Origin: Sinanaerobacter chloroacetimidivorans
GTDB lineage: Bacteria > Bacillota > Clostridia > Peptostreptococcales > Anaerovoracaceae
Direction: 5' to 3'
DNA: 64,000 nt
Assembly: GCF_018128545.1 (NCBI RefSeq)
Contig: NZ_JAGSND010000001.1
Location: 482,153-546,152, forward strand
This document shows, one piece after another, positions 16,718-27,237 of the stretch; within the stretch, counting starts at the first letter, position 1; each line of letters begins with the position of its first letter. The notes under the pieces are model-generated. The model did no database searches and was not told where the DNA came from. It worked only from the letters and a program-made list of their open reading frames with translations. The translations under genes and the position numbers were made by a program.

Positions 16718-16763
16718 AAAAACCTGTTACCACCGTAAAAAGTACGATAATAGCAGGTTTTTG
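16718..16763 (+). terminator. Terminator after the 205-aa gene
   Basis: An AAACCTGTTA arm pairs with TAGCAGGTTT around a long loop and is followed by TTTTTG. It starts 13 nt past the stop codon at 16705. Confidence 0.65.
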
Positions 16764-16842
16764 CTTATGTTATGGACATGGCTTGGAACATTTTTATGCC
16801 TGCATATTCTGATGAAATTAGGCATTAAACTTTCAACGTTTA

Positions 16843-17568
16843 TTACTCATCCAAATCCAGACTGCAGTTGTGGTAAACCTTCTGTACGTCATCGTTATCT
16901 TCAAGCATATCAATCATCTTCTTCAGATTTTTGATATCGTGCTCATCTGTTGGTGCAGATTCCATGGAAGGAACATATTCGATGTCAGCTTCCACAAACT
17001 CGTAACCTGCTGCTTTCAGCGCTTCCGACACGTCATTGAAAGTATCCGGTGTGGTTTGAACTTCAAAAGAATCTTCGTGTGTAATCATATCTTCGGCGCC
17101 ATTTTCGAGAGCCGCTTCCATTAAGGCATCCTCTTCGATGCCATTGGTTTTTTCGATGATAATGATTCCTTTTCTTTCAAACATATAGGAAACACAGCCT
17201 GGAACTCCCAGATTACCGCCAAATTTGTCAAATGCGTGTTTCATAGCTGCAGTCGTTCTATTTCGATTATCTGTCAAAACATCAACGATCACTGCAACGC
17301 CGCCTGCTCCGTAACCTTCAAAGCTGCCAGACTCATAAGTTTCTCCGGCCAGCTCTCCGGTACCTTTTTTAATGGCTCTGGTAATATTATCATTCGGCAT
17401 GTTGATGCCTTTAGCCTTATCTATCGCATGCTTAAGAGACATATTATAATCAGGATCTCCTCCGGACTTGGCAGCTACCGTGATGGCCCTGGCATACTTT
17501 GTGAAAACTTGTGCTCTTTTCGAGTCTTGAGATGCCTTTCTGTTTGCAATTGTTCCATGTCTACCCAT
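16843..17568 (-). CDS. yebC: YebC/PmpR-family protein
   Basis: A 241-residue YebC-family protein of normal length, beginning MGRHGTIANRKASQDSKRA, with GGDPDYNMSLKHAIDKAK and SYMFERKGIIIIEK further in. Family members act as DNA-binding regulators or, as shown for some, help ribosomes through proline-rich stretches. The sequence does not say which applies. Upstream and downstream genes are unrelated, so it is probably monocistronic. Its start lies 63 nt downstream of the activase stop. Confidence 0.93.
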   Translation of the reverse strand: MGRHGTIANRKASQDSKRAQVFTKYARAITVAAKSGGDPDYNMSLKHAIDKAKGINMPNDNITRAIKKGTGELAGETYESGSFEGYGAGGVAVIVDVLTDNRNRTTAAMKHAFDKFGGNLGVPGCVSYMFERKGIIIIEKTNGIEEDALMEAALENGAEDMITHEDSFEVQTTPDTFNDVSEALKAAGYEFVEADIEYVPSMESAPTDEHDIKNLKKMIDMLEDNDDVQKVYHNCSLDLDE

Positions 17569-17630
17569 TAAACAATTCCCCCTATCTATCTTTATCTATT
17601 TCGTTTTCTCTGGACTATTATAGCATAAAA

Positions 17631-20600
17631 TTAACTAATTTCAAATTTTTCCTTCATTTTATCCATATTTCTGTAAGCAGTTGCCATCATCAGTTTGATT
17701 CTGTTCAACTGGTTTACATCACTGGCGCCCGGATCATAGTCTATAGCAGCAATATTAGCCAGCGGATTATACTTTCTCAACGCTTTCATCATTCCCTTGC
17801 CGGTTACATGATTCGGCAGGCAGGCAAAGGGCTGCAGGCAAACGATATTTTCAACTCCATTATCAATGAGTTCAACCATTTCCCCGGTTAACAGCCAGCC
17901 TTCTCCGCATTGATTGCCTAAAGAAAGGATTTTACTTGCTTTTTCAGCCATCTCTTTAATATAAAGAGGCTGCTCAAATCGTTCGCTGTGTTCAAGCGCT
18001 TCCCTTGCCGGAGCACGGAACCACTCTACCACTGCAATTGCAATACTATTGCCAAGCATGGTGCTGTATTTCCCCGACAGTTTTCTGAAGTTGAATTCCT
18101 TGCTGTACATTCCGTAGAGGAAGAAATCCAGCAAGTCCAAAACAACTGCCTCGCCTCCCTCTTCTTCAATAATGTTAACAATATCATTATTGGCAGTAGG
18201 ATGATATTTTACGAGAATTTCGCCTACCACACCCACCTTCGGTTTTTTGATGTCAAGCAGCTCCAGCTTGTCAAAATCCTGGACGATTCCATGAATATTT
18301 TTTTTAAACTTCCGGAGGCTGCCCTTTTCAATGTTTATTTTTGCCCGTTTTGACCAATCTTCAAAGAGTTTGTCTGCTGTTCCAGGAATTGCCTCGTAAG
18401 GTCTTGTAGCATATAACACTCTCATGAGAACATCGCCGTAAACCAAAGCCATGAGGGCACGTTTAATCATAGGCAGGGTAAATTTAAAGCCGGGATTCTT
18501 TTCCAGACCTGCCATATTTGCAGAAACCACAGGAATCTGTTCCATCTTCAGATCTACCAGGGCTTTTCTAAGCAATGCCACATAGTTGCTGGCCCTGCAT
18601 CCTCCTCCGGTTTGGGACATAACAACAGCTGTTTTATCCAAATCAAAATTACCGGATTTCAAAGAAGAAATAATCTGTCCCAGAGATACAATGGTAGGAT
18701 AGCAGGCATCGTTATTGATATATTTCAGGCCTTCCTCCACTGCATGTTTGTCAACAGAAGGAAGAAGCTCCACTTTATAGCCGCTGTGATTCAATGCGGG
18801 TTCCAAAAACTGGAAATGAATCGGAGACATTTGCGGGATCAGAAGCGTGTATTCTTTTTTCATACGTTGGGTAAATAGTTTTCTTGTATACGCTTCTTCA
18901 CGCATGTTGTGTTTTATATGATTCTTTTCTCTCTCCTCCATGGCAGCTTTCAAGGAACGGATTCTAATCTTCGCTGCTCCCAGGTTGGAGCCTTCATCTA
19001 TCTTTAAAACAGTATAAAGCTTATTCTTATTCTTTAAAAGCTCTTCAACCTGATCGGTGGTTACCGCATCCAGACCGCAGCCAAAGGAATTCAGCTGGAC
19101 CAATTCAATATCGTCATTTCGGCCGGCTACTTCCGCTGCTTTATATAGTCTGGAGTGATACATCCATTGGTCGAGCACTCTGATAGGTCTCAGCAGTTTT
19201 GTAAAGTGGGCCACCGAATCCTCCGTGAGCACCGCCATACCGAAGGAGTTAATCAGCTGGTCAATTCCATGATTGATCTCCGGATCCAAGTGATATGGCC
19301 GCCCTGCAAGAATAACAGCTTTTTTATTATGGTCTTTAATATACTTAATGGCATAGGCGCCATTCTTCTTAATATCGTCCTTAAATCTCTTGTCTTCTTT
19401 CCTGGCTGCTTTGATTGCCTTGCTGATTTCATTATATCCGATGTGAAGGTTTCGCATCATATCGTACAACTGTCGGATCAGCCTTACGTCATCATCATAG
19501 GGCAGAAAAGGATGACTGAATAAAACGTCGTTCTCTTTAAAAACATCATCCATATTATTGGCAATGACTTCGGGATAGGTAGCCACAATCGGACAATTAT
19601 AATGATTTGGCGCGGTTTCATCCTCCTGGATTTCATAATTGATACACGGATAAAAGATCCATTTAATGCCATTGTTTACCAGCCACTTAATATGCCCATG
19701 CACCAGTTTCGCTGGGTAGCAGGCTGTATCTGAAGAAATGGTTTCCATTCCCATTTCGTAGATTTCTTTGGAGGAAACCGGTGACAATACGACACGGAAT
19801 CCCAGTTTTGTAAAGAAGGTAAACCAGAATGGATAATTCTCATGCATGTTTAAAACACGAGGAATCCCTACGGTACCGCGTGAAGCGTAAATTTCAGCCA
19901 GCGGCTCATAGGAAAACAGACGTTTGTATTTATACTCAAAAAGATTCGGGAGCAGCTCACTCTTCTTCTCCTGTCCCGCACCTCTTTCACAGCGATTTCC
20001 TGTAATAAATTTGCCTCCGTCATGAAATTTGTTAATCGTAAGAAGGCATTGGTTTTCACATCCTTTGCACCGGGTATGGGTGTTGGTTACGGTGAAGCAA
20101 TCCATTTCATTAGGCTTAATAATTGCGGATTCTGTCCCTTCCACATAGTTTTCCCTTGCGATCAGTGCAGATCCATAAGCTCCCATGATACCGGCGATAT
20201 CAGGTCTGACAACTTCTCTTCCAATGATTCTTTCAATGCTGCGAAGTACTGCATTGTTCAGGAAGGTTCCTCCCTGAACAACGATTTTTTCTCCTGCTTC
20301 TTCCGCATCCCTCAGCTTAATAACTTTATATAACGCATTTTTAATAACGGAATAGGATAAGCCCGCAGAAATATCTCCAATGGTCGCACCTTCCTTTTGT
20401 GCCTGTTTCACTTTGGAATTCATGAAAACGGTGCATCGGGTGCCCAAGTCTACCGGAGCCTTGGAAAAGAGTCCTTCTTTCGCAAAGGATTCAACATCCA
20501 TATTGACGGATTTGGAATAGGTTTCAATAAAGGATCCGCAGCCGGAGGAACATGCCTCATTCAGCATAATATTATAAATAGCTCCATCCTTGATTTTCAT

Positions 20601-21872
20601 GCATTTCATGTCCTGGCCGCCGATATCAAGGATAAAATCCACGCCCGGTTGAAATTCTTCCGCCGCTTTATAGTGTGCCATGGTTTCGATTTCTCCCATG
20701 TCAACATTAAAGGCTGTTTTAATCAAGCCTTCCCCATAACCTGTAACCGTAGCATTGGCTATATATGCGCTTTCCGGCAGCAGGGAATAAAGCTCTCTCA
20801 GCATGGTAAGAGTTGCTTCCATGGGTTTGCCTTCATTATTTCTATAAAATGAGTAAAGAAGATATTTTTCATCGTCAATCAGAGCTGCCTTTGTAGTGGT
20901 AGAGCCGGCATCGATTCCTAAATAAACTTTACCTTTCGCCCTTTTTATATCTTTTCTTTTTATTTTATTTTTATCATGTCTGCCTTTAAATGCTTGAAAT
21001 TCACTAAAATCCCTGAAGAGAGGTTCAATGTGTTTTGTTTCTGACATCAATCCCTGATCAGCAGTAAAGACACGATCTAAAATTAGCTTCAGGTTTACCG
21101 GTTCATGCTTTTTCGAAAGCATGGCAGCACCGATCGCCACATAATATTGCGATTCCTCAGGAAAAATAATCTGCTCTTCCGTTAATTCCAAAGTTTCTAT
21201 AAAACGTTTACGCAACTCGGATAAAAAAGAAAGGGGACCTCCTAAAAAGGCAACATTTCCCCGAATAGTTCGTCCACAAGCAAGACCACTGATGGTCTGA
21301 TTCACTACAGCCTGAAAAATGGACGCGGATAAATCCTCAACCTTTGCACCTTCATTGATTAGCGGCTGAATATCGGTTTTTGCAAAGACACCGCATCTGG
21401 CAGCAATGGGGTACAGAAGAGAATAATTTTTTGCACTTTCGTTAAGGCCGTAGGCGTCCGTATTTAAAAGCACCGCCATTTGATCTATAAATGCGCCGGT
21501 ACCCCCTGCGCAGGTTCCATTCATTCTCTGCTCAACAGTGGGACCATAAAAAGTGATCTTTGCGTCTTCCCCGCCAAGCTCAATAGCAACATCCGTATTT
21601 GGAATCAGAGATTCCACTGCCGTACTGCATGCAATTACTTCCTGTTCAAATGGGATCTCCAGTAAAGATGACAACGACAAGCCACCGGAACCTGTTACGG
21701 ATACGGTTGCTTGCAGATCTCCAAATTCATCGTAGAGTTGATTTAAAAGTTCTGATACTTTATCAAATATGTTGGACATATGCCTTTCATATCTACTGAA
21801 TATGATTTTGTCATTATGATCAAGTAAAACAAGTTTTACCGTTGTAGAACCGATATCTATTCCTAATTTCAT
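17631..21872 (-). CDS. Large 2-hydroxyacyl-CoA dehydratase activase fusion protein
   Basis: A 1413-residue protein with two tandem ASKHA-type activase domains. The first starts at residue 3 ([15 protein letters not shown]), the second near residue 317 ([16 protein letters not shown]). Each has the Gly-rich phosphate loop, and the Fe-S Cys motif [13 protein letters not shown] is in the second. The C-terminal half is a DUF2229/HgdB-like region rich in Cys-containing blocks such as [14 protein letters not shown] and NNDACYPT. Activases use ATP to drive low-potential electron transfer to 2-hydroxyacyl-CoA dehydratases or benzoyl-CoA-type reductases. Single-chain forms of about 1400 aa are common in Clostridia, but their substrate is not established. 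Preceded by a strong promoter and a palindrome; no partner dehydratase is adjacent. Confidence 0.88.
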   Translation of the reverse strand: MKLGIDIGSTTVKLVLLDHNDKIIFSRYERHMSNIFDKVSELLNQLYDEFGDLQATVSVTGSGGLSLSSLLEIPFEQEVIACSTAVESLIPNTDVAIELGGEDAKITFYGPTVEQRMNGTCAGGTGAFIDQMAVLLNTDAYGLNESAKNYSLLYPIAARCGVFAKTDIQPLINEGAKVEDLSASIFQAVVNQTISGLACGRTIRGNVAFLGGPLSFLSELRKRFIETLELTEEQIIFPEESQYYVAIGAAMLSKKHEPVNLKLILDRVFTADQGLMSETKHIEPLFRDFSEFQAFKGRHDKNKIKRKDIKRAKGKVYLGIDAGSTTTKAALIDDEKYLLYSFYRNNEGKPMEATLTMLRELYSLLPESAYIANATVTGYGEGLIKTAFNVDMGEIETMAHYKAAEEFQPGVDFILDIGGQDMKCMKIKDGAIYNIMLNEACSSGCGSFIETYSKSVNMDVESFAKEGLFSKAPVDLGTRCTVFMNSKVKQAQKEGATIGDISAGLSYSVIKNALYKVIKLRDAEEAGEKIVVQGGTFLNNAVLRSIERIIGREVVRPDIAGIMGAYGSALIARENYVEGTESAIIKPNEMDCFTVTNTHTRCKGCENQCLLTINKFHDGGKFITGNRCERGAGQEKKSELLPNLFEYKYKRLFSYEPLAEIYASRGTVGIPRVLNMHENYPFWFTFFTKLGFRVVLSPVSSKEIYEMGMETISSDTACYPAKLVHGHIKWLVNNGIKWIFYPCINYEIQEDETAPNHYNCPIVATYPEVIANNMDDVFKENDVLFSHPFLPYDDDVRLIRQLYDMMRNLHIGYNEISKAIKAARKEDKRFKDDIKKNGAYAIKYIKDHNKKAVILAGRPYHLDPEINHGIDQLINSFGMAVLTEDSVAHFTKLLRPIRVLDQWMYHSRLYKAAEVAGRNDDIELVQLNSFGCGLDAVTTDQVEELLKNKNKLYTVLKIDEGSNLGAAKIRIRSLKAAMEEREKNHIKHNMREEAYTRKLFTQRMKKEYTLLIPQMSPIHFQFLEPALNHSGYKVELLPSVDKHAVEEGLKYINNDACYPTIVSLGQIISSLKSGNFDLDKTAVVMSQTGGGCRASNYVALLRKALVDLKMEQIPVVSANMAGLEKNPGFKFTLPMIKRALMALVYGDVLMRVLYATRPYEAIPGTADKLFEDWSKRAKINIEKGSLRKFKKNIHGIVQDFDKLELLDIKKPKVGVVGEILVKYHPTANNDIVNIIEEEGGEAVVLDLLDFFLYGMYSKEFNFRKLSGKYSTMLGNSIAIAVVEWFRAPAREALEHSERFEQPLYIKEMAEKASKILSLGNQCGEGWLLTGEMVELIDNGVENIVCLQPFACLPNHVTGKGMMKALRKYNPLANIAAIDYDPGASDVNQLNRIKLMMATAYRNMDKMKEKFEIS

Positions 21873-21909
21873 AAATATTGATGATTCCTCCTGCCTGAAA
21901 ATATGCGAT

Positions 21910-21933
21910 TGAATGAACAGGCCAATTCATTCA
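21910..21933. promoter_or_regulatory. Operator-like palindrome at the activase transcription start
   Basis: TGAATGAA-8nt-TTCATTCA is a perfect 8+8 inverted repeat placed just downstream of the -10 box of the activase promoter, overlapping or abutting the expected start site. That position is typical of a repressor site. No regulator gene is adjacent. Confidence 0.5.
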
Positions 21934-21943
21934 GTTGGCATTC

Positions 21944-21972
21944 ATTATACCATGATAATAATTTAAAATCAA
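21944..21972 (-). promoter_or_regulatory. Sigma-A promoter of the activase gene
   Basis: Minus strand -35 TTGATT (21967-21972), 17-bp spacer, -10 TATAAT (21944-21949), about 70 nt upstream of the start codon. A GCAGGAGGAA ribosome site precedes ATG 21872. Confidence 0.75.
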
Positions 21973-22040
21973 AAAGAAGTTAACAAACTTTCTACATATA
22001 TATATATTAAAAGCTTGATTTAGTATATAATACCCTTATT

Positions 22041-22619
22041 ATGAAGAGTACAATCAAAAAGAAAACCTATAAAGCAATATATCGTCTGCTTGATAAAGTA
22101 AGCCCTCTATCCGTGGATTGCGGTGGGCTTTGTTCTGCTGCCTGCTGTAACTGCGGAGGTGACGGGTTACAGGAGGACAGTCTTGATTTTGATATGGGCA
22201 TTTATCTTCTTCCGGGAGAGGAAAAGCTTTTCACCAGAAAGGAACCGTGGTTAAAGTGGAGTGTTGAAGATGCGGAAGATTATGAGTTCCCGGATTCCTG
22301 GCACGGTAAGATCTATTTTACCAGGTGTAAAACTCCGCCTCACTGCCCCAGAGAAATGCGCCCCTTGCAATGTCGGTTCTTCCCTCTTGCACCCTATTTA
22401 ACGGAGACCGGAGATTTCACCTTGATATGGTCACCGGTAGAGCTCCCCTATCAATGTCCTTTGATACAAGAAAAAATGGAGTTGGAGCCCAGTTTTATCA
22501 AAGCGACTCATACCGTTTGGAAACGATTGATAAAAGATCCGTTAATTTTTGACCTGGTGGAAATGGATTCAAAATCCTACCGCAAGGATTCTAGAAGTCA
22601 AATTCAGGAAGTTTTATAG
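22041..22619 (+). CDS. Cysteine-cluster protein (YkgJ-like)
   Basis: A 192-residue soluble protein with a dense N-terminal cysteine set: CGGLCSAACCNCGG at about residues 28-41, then RCKTPPHCPREMRPLQCRFFPL around residues 96-117, and a further Cys near 138. The CxxxCC and late CRFxPL pattern is that of the YkgJ-type zinc or iron-sulfur chelating family, whose function is unclear. No ribosome site precedes the ATG. A TATAAT box ends only 10 nt before it, so the message may be leaderless. It ends in its own terminator and is the second convincing plus-strand gene here. Confidence 0.75.
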   Translation: MKSTIKKKTYKAIYRLLDKVSPLSVDCGGLCSAACCNCGGDGLQEDSLDFDMGIYLLPGEEKLFTRKEPWLKWSVEDAEDYEFPDSWHGKIYFTRCKTPPHCPREMRPLQCRFFPLAPYLTETGDFTLIWSPVELPYQCPLIQEKMELEPSFIKATHTVWKRLIKDPLIFDLVEMDSKSYRKDSRSQIQEVL

Positions 22620-22627
22620 AATGAAAT

Positions 22628-22712
22628 GCACCTTCCGGCAGGTTTTGAAGGGGACCCGGTAATCGTTCGGATCCCGCTTCCTGGAAACACTGCCAAAAGG
22701 TGCTCTTTTTTG
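22628..22712 (+). terminator. Terminator after the cysteine-cluster gene
   Basis: Outer arms GCACCTT (22628-22634) and AAGGTGC (22697-22703), with a second pair GGCAGG/CTGCC, enclose a GC-rich inner hairpin. They are followed by TCTTTTTTG. Confidence 0.75.
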
Positions 22713-22742
22713 TGATTCTTTAATGATTCTTTTATAATTTAT

Positions 22743-24794
22743 TTATTTTACCTGAAGTGCATTATAGATAATGGATGCAGCTTCAGCATTGGTAACCGCT
22801 TTGGTACCGTTAAACCGTCCTTTCGTATCCCCCTTCATTACGCCCAATCCGTAGCAAATGGCCGCATATCCTTTATAAGATGGTGAAACGCTGTCTTTAA
22901 ACGGATTTACAAAGATCTCAGGATGTTCTGCTGATTTTCCCTGACCCAGGAACCGAACTGTGAATTTTGCAGCATCCTGACGGGTCAACTCTGCTTTGGG
23001 AGCCTTTTCCGTATCCTTCACAATTTTATCATTGATCAGCATCTTATAGAAATCGTCATCCGTATAATACATTTGAATTGGTGAATACAGATATCTTAAA
23101 AAGTTCATCTGTGTTATTTTTTGATTTGGATTAAACTTTTCCCCCTCAAGATAATATCCGTTTTCCAGAAGCTTCATCACGGTAGTTTCCGACCAATGAC
23201 CGCTCAGATCGGTATATTGCGGTATGGATGCTTCTTTATATGGATTTCCGTCCCATCCAATCTTTGCGCCTGTATTCGGATCAATCAAGAATCCGCCTGC
23301 TGAATTTGCATAGTCGTAAACTAATGCGATATCCCCTTTGTCAACCTTTTTATAAAGTAAGCTTAATTTTCCCGTAGCATTGATTTTCTCGAATGCAGCC
23401 TCTTTTGTCATGACTTTGTCAATGCTTGGGAAGGTTGCGCTTTCATACCAGCTGCAATCATAGTGAGTGATCATTCCGCTTGCTTTGTTTACGATTACGG
23501 TAAAACCATTTCCGACAAAGTCGATTCCATTTACCTGACGATAGTAATTAAAGCTGTAATCGGAAGTTTGGTATTTATCATCGTAAGCGATTGCATTTGC
23601 ATAATTTTCATAGTATTTTGACTGACTGAATTTATCTGCAGCAACTTTTTTCATAAAGTCTTCTGCCTTTTCTCTGGCTTTCGCCTCAGAAATCGCTGCA
23701 CTGCCTTTGGTACTGCTCTCCTTGTAAATATAGAAAGAGACGAGTTCTCCGGTTTTTGCATTGATGATTCCATAAGCGCCGTCAAAACCTATTTCCCAAA
23801 CATATTTGCTTGAATCTATATAGTTTTTAGAAAGCGAGGTGCTGGTTACCTTCATATCGGAAGAGATCCCCGGAACCAAACTTCTAAGCAGGCTTTCAGC
23901 CTTTTCTTTGGAGATGACATTTGATATCTTATCGACGGCATCCAGTTCTTCTCTGGTCAAGGCCTGAGCAGCAGCAGTGGATTCCATTTTATAGGTAGGG
24001 ACTGCTCCGCCGAAATCCCGGAAAATACCGTAATCCTGATAAAGCCTTACAACTTCCCCTGTTTTGGCATTGATCGCTTTTCCGCCATTGTCTGCCGCAT
24101 ATGCCGGAAAGATCTTGAGCTCTTTCTTGTTGTAATCATAGTAAGAATAATAGCTGAGTTTTACGCCGATTTTATCCAGATAGGCTTTAGTTGCAGCATC
24201 CAGTCCGATGATGCCGTCCGTTGAAGGAAGTGTGGGAACTTTTAAACCTGCATCCATGATAAAGCCGATGACTTCTCCTGTATGCTTATCCACCTCAACG
24301 CTTGCCGTAATGAAATTGACCGGTACATCATTCATAAAAAGACGATAAGCATAATAATGACGATCTGTGCTATTATAGTCATTATTTTCCACTAATTTCA
24401 TCTTCCCTGCCAGATCCGGCCTTACCTTTGCCAGAAAATCTGCAGCTGTTTTTTTCCCTGCTTCTCTGGTAACATTTCCGAGTCCTTCCTTTTGCTGATT
24501 GGTATATCTGTTATAATTAATAATATAGCCGTTATTTTCAACAGAAGCGGAAATGCCTGCACTGTAGTCTTCTTTATTCCAGTTCAGGTACCAGATGGAT
24601 ATCATTTCACCATCCTTTTCATATTGGCTGGAAGAATACTGAAAGTCCTTGTAGTCACTTGGAATGGTTACCACATTTTTTACCGCTAAAATTGCCTTCT
24701 CCAGTCCTTTACTGTCTGATTCTTCTGCGAATGCCGGTATAGCAGCAGTCAAAATCAGGCTCAGCATCAAGAGAATGCTCAATAATCGTTTCAC
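22743..24794 (-). CDS. Secreted YcdB/PepSY-repeat protein with C-terminal S-layer homology domains
   Basis: A 683-residue exported protein with signal peptide MKRLLSILLMLSLILTAAIPAFAEE. The middle is built of repeated PepSY/YcdB-like units with paired phrases such as INAKTGEVVRLYQDYG and INAKTGELVSFYIY, typical of domains thought to inhibit or modulate peptidases. Residues from about 525 to the end form SLH-type motifs (LSGHWSETTVMKLLENGYYLEG, then TRQDAAKFTVRFLG and GYAAICYGLGVMKGD), which would anchor it to wall polysaccharide. ATG 24794 has an AAAGGAGG site. Single gene, exact role unknown. Confidence 0.85.
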   Translation of the reverse strand: MKRLLSILLMLSLILTAAIPAFAEESDSKGLEKAILAVKNVVTIPSDYKDFQYSSSQYEKDGEMISIWYLNWNKEDYSAGISASVENNGYIINYNRYTNQQKEGLGNVTREAGKKTAADFLAKVRPDLAGKMKLVENNDYNSTDRHYYAYRLFMNDVPVNFITASVEVDKHTGEVIGFIMDAGLKVPTLPSTDGIIGLDAATKAYLDKIGVKLSYYSYYDYNKKELKIFPAYAADNGGKAINAKTGEVVRLYQDYGIFRDFGGAVPTYKMESTAAAQALTREELDAVDKISNVISKEKAESLLRSLVPGISSDMKVTSTSLSKNYIDSSKYVWEIGFDGAYGIINAKTGELVSFYIYKESSTKGSAAISEAKAREKAEDFMKKVAADKFSQSKYYENYANAIAYDDKYQTSDYSFNYYRQVNGIDFVGNGFTVIVNKASGMITHYDCSWYESATFPSIDKVMTKEAAFEKINATGKLSLLYKKVDKGDIALVYDYANSAGGFLIDPNTGAKIGWDGNPYKEASIPQYTDLSGHWSETTVMKLLENGYYLEGEKFNPNQKITQMNFLRYLYSPIQMYYTDDDFYKMLINDKIVKDTEKAPKAELTRQDAAKFTVRFLGQGKSAEHPEIFVNPFKDSVSPSYKGYAAICYGLGVMKGDTKGRFNGTKAVTNAEAASIIYNALQVK

Positions 24795-24865
24795 TCATTC
24801 ATACCTCCTTTATTAATTGATACTAATTGATAAGACGAGATTGTTTGGAAAAAGTTCCCCAAGTT

Positions 24866-24898
24866 ACAAAAAAAAATCAGGAAGAGCCTGATTTTTTT
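24866..24898 (-). terminator. Terminator after exoA (bidirectional)
   Basis: The stem AAATCAGG/CCTGATTT has a 5-nt loop flanked by A- and T-runs, so it can work on both strands. It starts 6 nt beyond the exoA stop. Confidence 0.85.
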
Positions 24899-24903
24899 AG
24901 ATC

Positions 24904-25668
24904 CTATTCATAATGAAAATCCACATCTAACAGTACAGGACAATGATCACTGCCCATAATATGGTCATAGATGGTAACATCCCTTATTTTATCTTTGATT
25001 CTCTCCGAAGCCAGAAAATAGTCAATGCGCCATCCGGCGTTATTTGCTCTGGCATTGAACCGGTAGGACCACCAGGTATACGCGCCTGTTTTCTCAGGGT
25101 ATAAATAGCGATAGGTATCAATAAATCCAGCCTCCAGTAATTCCGTAAACTTTTGCCGTTCTTCATCGGAGAATCCTGCATTACCCTTATTGGACTTCGG
25201 ATTTTTTAAATCGATCTCCTGATGGGCAACGTTCAGATCACCGCAGATGATCACCGGTTTTTTTTCATCCAGCTTCTTTACATATGTACGAAATTCATTT
25301 TCCCAAGCCATTCTGTAATCCAATCTGGCGAGCTTTTCCTGGGCATTGGGAGTATATACGGTTACGATATAGAAGGTTTCAAATTCCAGGGTAATAGCCC
25401 TTCCTTCCTTATCATGACCCTCCGAATCAATATTATAATTTACAGATATCGGTTTTTGTCTTGTAAAAATTGCGGTACCGGAATAGCCTTTTTTTTCTGC
25501 ACTGTTCCAAAACTGTTCATATCCTTCCAAACTGACTTCTGTTTGCCCAACCTGCATCTTTGTTTCCTGGATACAGATGATTTCAGGTTCCTCTTTTTTG
25601 CAGAATTCAAGAAAACCCTTTCCTAAACAAGCCCTTAATCCGTTTACATTCCATGTAAGAATCCTCAT
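24904..25668 (-). CDS. exoA: Exodeoxyribonuclease III / AP endonuclease
   Basis: A 254-residue member of the ExoIII/APE1 family. Motifs in order: TWNVNGLRA (residues 4-12), CIQETKM with the metal Glu, YSGTAIFTR, CGDLNVAH with catalytic Asp/Asn, YTWWSYR, WRIDYFLAS and GSDHCPV at the C-terminus with the catalytic Asp-His. It cuts DNA at abasic sites for base-excision repair. Monocistronic, with its own terminator. Length and active site are complete. Confidence 0.96.
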   Translation of the reverse strand: MRILTWNVNGLRACLGKGFLEFCKKEEPEIICIQETKMQVGQTEVSLEGYEQFWNSAEKKGYSGTAIFTRQKPISVNYNIDSEGHDKEGRAITLEFETFYIVTVYTPNAQEKLARLDYRMAWENEFRTYVKKLDEKKPVIICGDLNVAHQEIDLKNPKSNKGNAGFSDEERQKFTELLEAGFIDTYRYLYPEKTGAYTWWSYRFNARANNAGWRIDYFLASERIKDKIRDVTIYDHIMGSDHCPVLLDVDFHYE

Positions 25669-25707
25669 CTTAACTACCTCCCCTGTCCTGTATCTTGACG
25701 GTTCCCA

Positions 25708-27126
25708 TTATTCCGACCCAAGGTCTTTGATTTCTTTTCTATATATATATCGTAAAAACAGTACGGTTGCCGCTAAAGAGAAAATCTCTGCCATCGGGAA
25801 AGAAAACCAAACTGCATCGAGGCCGATGAAACGTGCCAGCAGCCATGCTAAAGGCAATATGAGAACAATCTGCCTCAGTACAGACATATATAAGCTTAAT
25901 GTTCCATGCCCTGTAGCCTGGAACATGGTCGAAGAAATGATTCCAATTCCTGCAAAGACAAAACAAATGCTGATGCTCCTCAGTGCCCTGACACCAATGT
26001 GCAGCATTTCAGGAGAAGCGTTAAACATCTTTAGCAGCGGGATAGGGAATATCTGGAAGATCAGCATACCCACCAACATAATGGAAATTGCAATGATCAT
26101 AGATAATTTAAAGGCATGCAGTAATCGATCCTTTTTCTTCGCCCCAAAATTATACCCAAAGATAGGCATGGAGCCCTGGGTCAGGCCAAACACGGGCATA
26201 AAGATGAAGGACTGAAGTCTGAAATAGACTCCCAGAACAGCCACCGCCGCGTCGGAAAAGGAAATCAGAATACTGTTAAACCCTACCAGCATCACTGATC
26301 CGATAGACTGCATTACAATAGCCGGAAGTCCTACGTTATAAATACTTTTTATAATATACCAATTAAATCTGAAATTTTTTATTTTAATCTTTACCTCATG
26401 TTTTTTCGTAAACAGGAATAATAAGCCCAGACTCATGGATAAAAATTGACCTACAACTGTCGCTGCGGCAGCACCTGCCACACCCAGCTCCGGTGCACCC
26501 AGCAAACCAAAAATCAGAATGGGATCCAGTATGATATTCGTCACTGCACCGGTTAGTCCGCAAATCATCGGCAGAATCATATTTCCCGTTGCCTGCAGAA
26601 TCTTTTCAACATTGATCTGGATGAAGATAAAGAGAGAAAAAATCGTTACGATAGCACAATAAGCCGTTGCATCTGGAACGATCGATGCGCTTTCCGAAAA
26701 TGCCCTGACGAACATCTCTGAAAAGAAGAATCCAAAAATGGCAAAAAGAGCCCAGTTTATTATAGAGAGCATCATCCCATGACTGGCTGCCAGATTAGCT
26801 TCAATAAAGTTTCTTTCTCCTAATCGTCTGGAGATAAGCGAGTTCAGTCCTACACCGGTTCCTACACCTACCGAAATAAGCAGCATTTGAATGGGAAAGA
26901 TCAGCGTTACCGCTGTCAAAGCGGACTGGCCTATCATTCCTACGAAAATACTGTCTACAATGTTATATAGGGCATGGATTATCATGGAAAACATGGCCGG
27001 AAGGGACATGGATATCATTAATCTCCCTACAGGCATGGTTCCCATTTTATTTAATTCTAATTGCGTTCCGCTTTCCGGCGGTCTGTTGCTGCTGTTATGT
27101 TTTTCTTGATTCATTTTTTGCTCCAA
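25708..27126 (-). CDS. MATE-family multidrug/organic cation efflux transporter
   Basis: A 472-residue membrane protein with about twelve helices, in two homologous halves. Family stretches include SLPAMFSMIIHALYNIVDSIFVG at residues 39-61 (read as SLPAMFSMIIHALYN and SIFVG) and AVAVLGVYFRLQSFIFMPVFG in the second half. MATE proteins expel drugs or metabolites using Na+ or H+ gradients. A strong promoter lies about 110-140 nt upstream, and an intrinsic terminator sits inside the leader, which suggests expression by attenuation. Substrate unknown. Confidence 0.9.
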   Translation of the reverse strand: MEQKMNQEKHNSSNRPPESGTQLELNKMGTMPVGRLMISMSLPAMFSMIIHALYNIVDSIFVGMIGQSALTAVTLIFPIQMLLISVGVGTGVGLNSLISRRLGERNFIEANLAASHGMMLSIINWALFAIFGFFFSEMFVRAFSESASIVPDATAYCAIVTIFSLFIFIQINVEKILQATGNMILPMICGLTGAVTNIILDPILIFGLLGAPELGVAGAAAATVVGQFLSMSLGLLFLFTKKHEVKIKIKNFRFNWYIIKSIYNVGLPAIVMQSIGSVMLVGFNSILISFSDAAVAVLGVYFRLQSFIFMPVFGLTQGSMPIFGYNFGAKKKDRLLHAFKLSMIIAISIMLVGMLIFQIFPIPLLKMFNASPEMLHIGVRALRSISICFVFAGIGIISSTMFQATGHGTLSLYMSVLRQIVLILPLAWLLARFIGLDAVWFSFPMAEIFSLAATVLFLRYIYRKEIKDLGSE

Positions 27127-27151
27127 TTTCTGTCTTTATGTTATTTGCAAT

Positions 27152-27186
27152 AAAAAAATATCTCGTTGAATCTACATCCAAGAGAT
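27152..27186 (-). promoter_or_regulatory. Intrinsic terminator inside the MATE gene leader (attenuator)
   Basis: On the minus strand ATCTCTTG pairs with CAACGAGAT (one bulged C) and is followed by ATTTTTTT, between the promoter at 27238-27266 and the start codon at 27126. An alternative hairpin ACATC-TCTTG-GATGT shares the first arm. Such a pair can switch transcription in answer to a ligand or translation. I could not assign it to a known riboswitch. Confidence 0.6.
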
Positions 27187-27237
27187 GTTGCAAGGTTTCT
27201 ATTGCATTCGAACAAGTCCCTGGACTGTTACTGTAAT

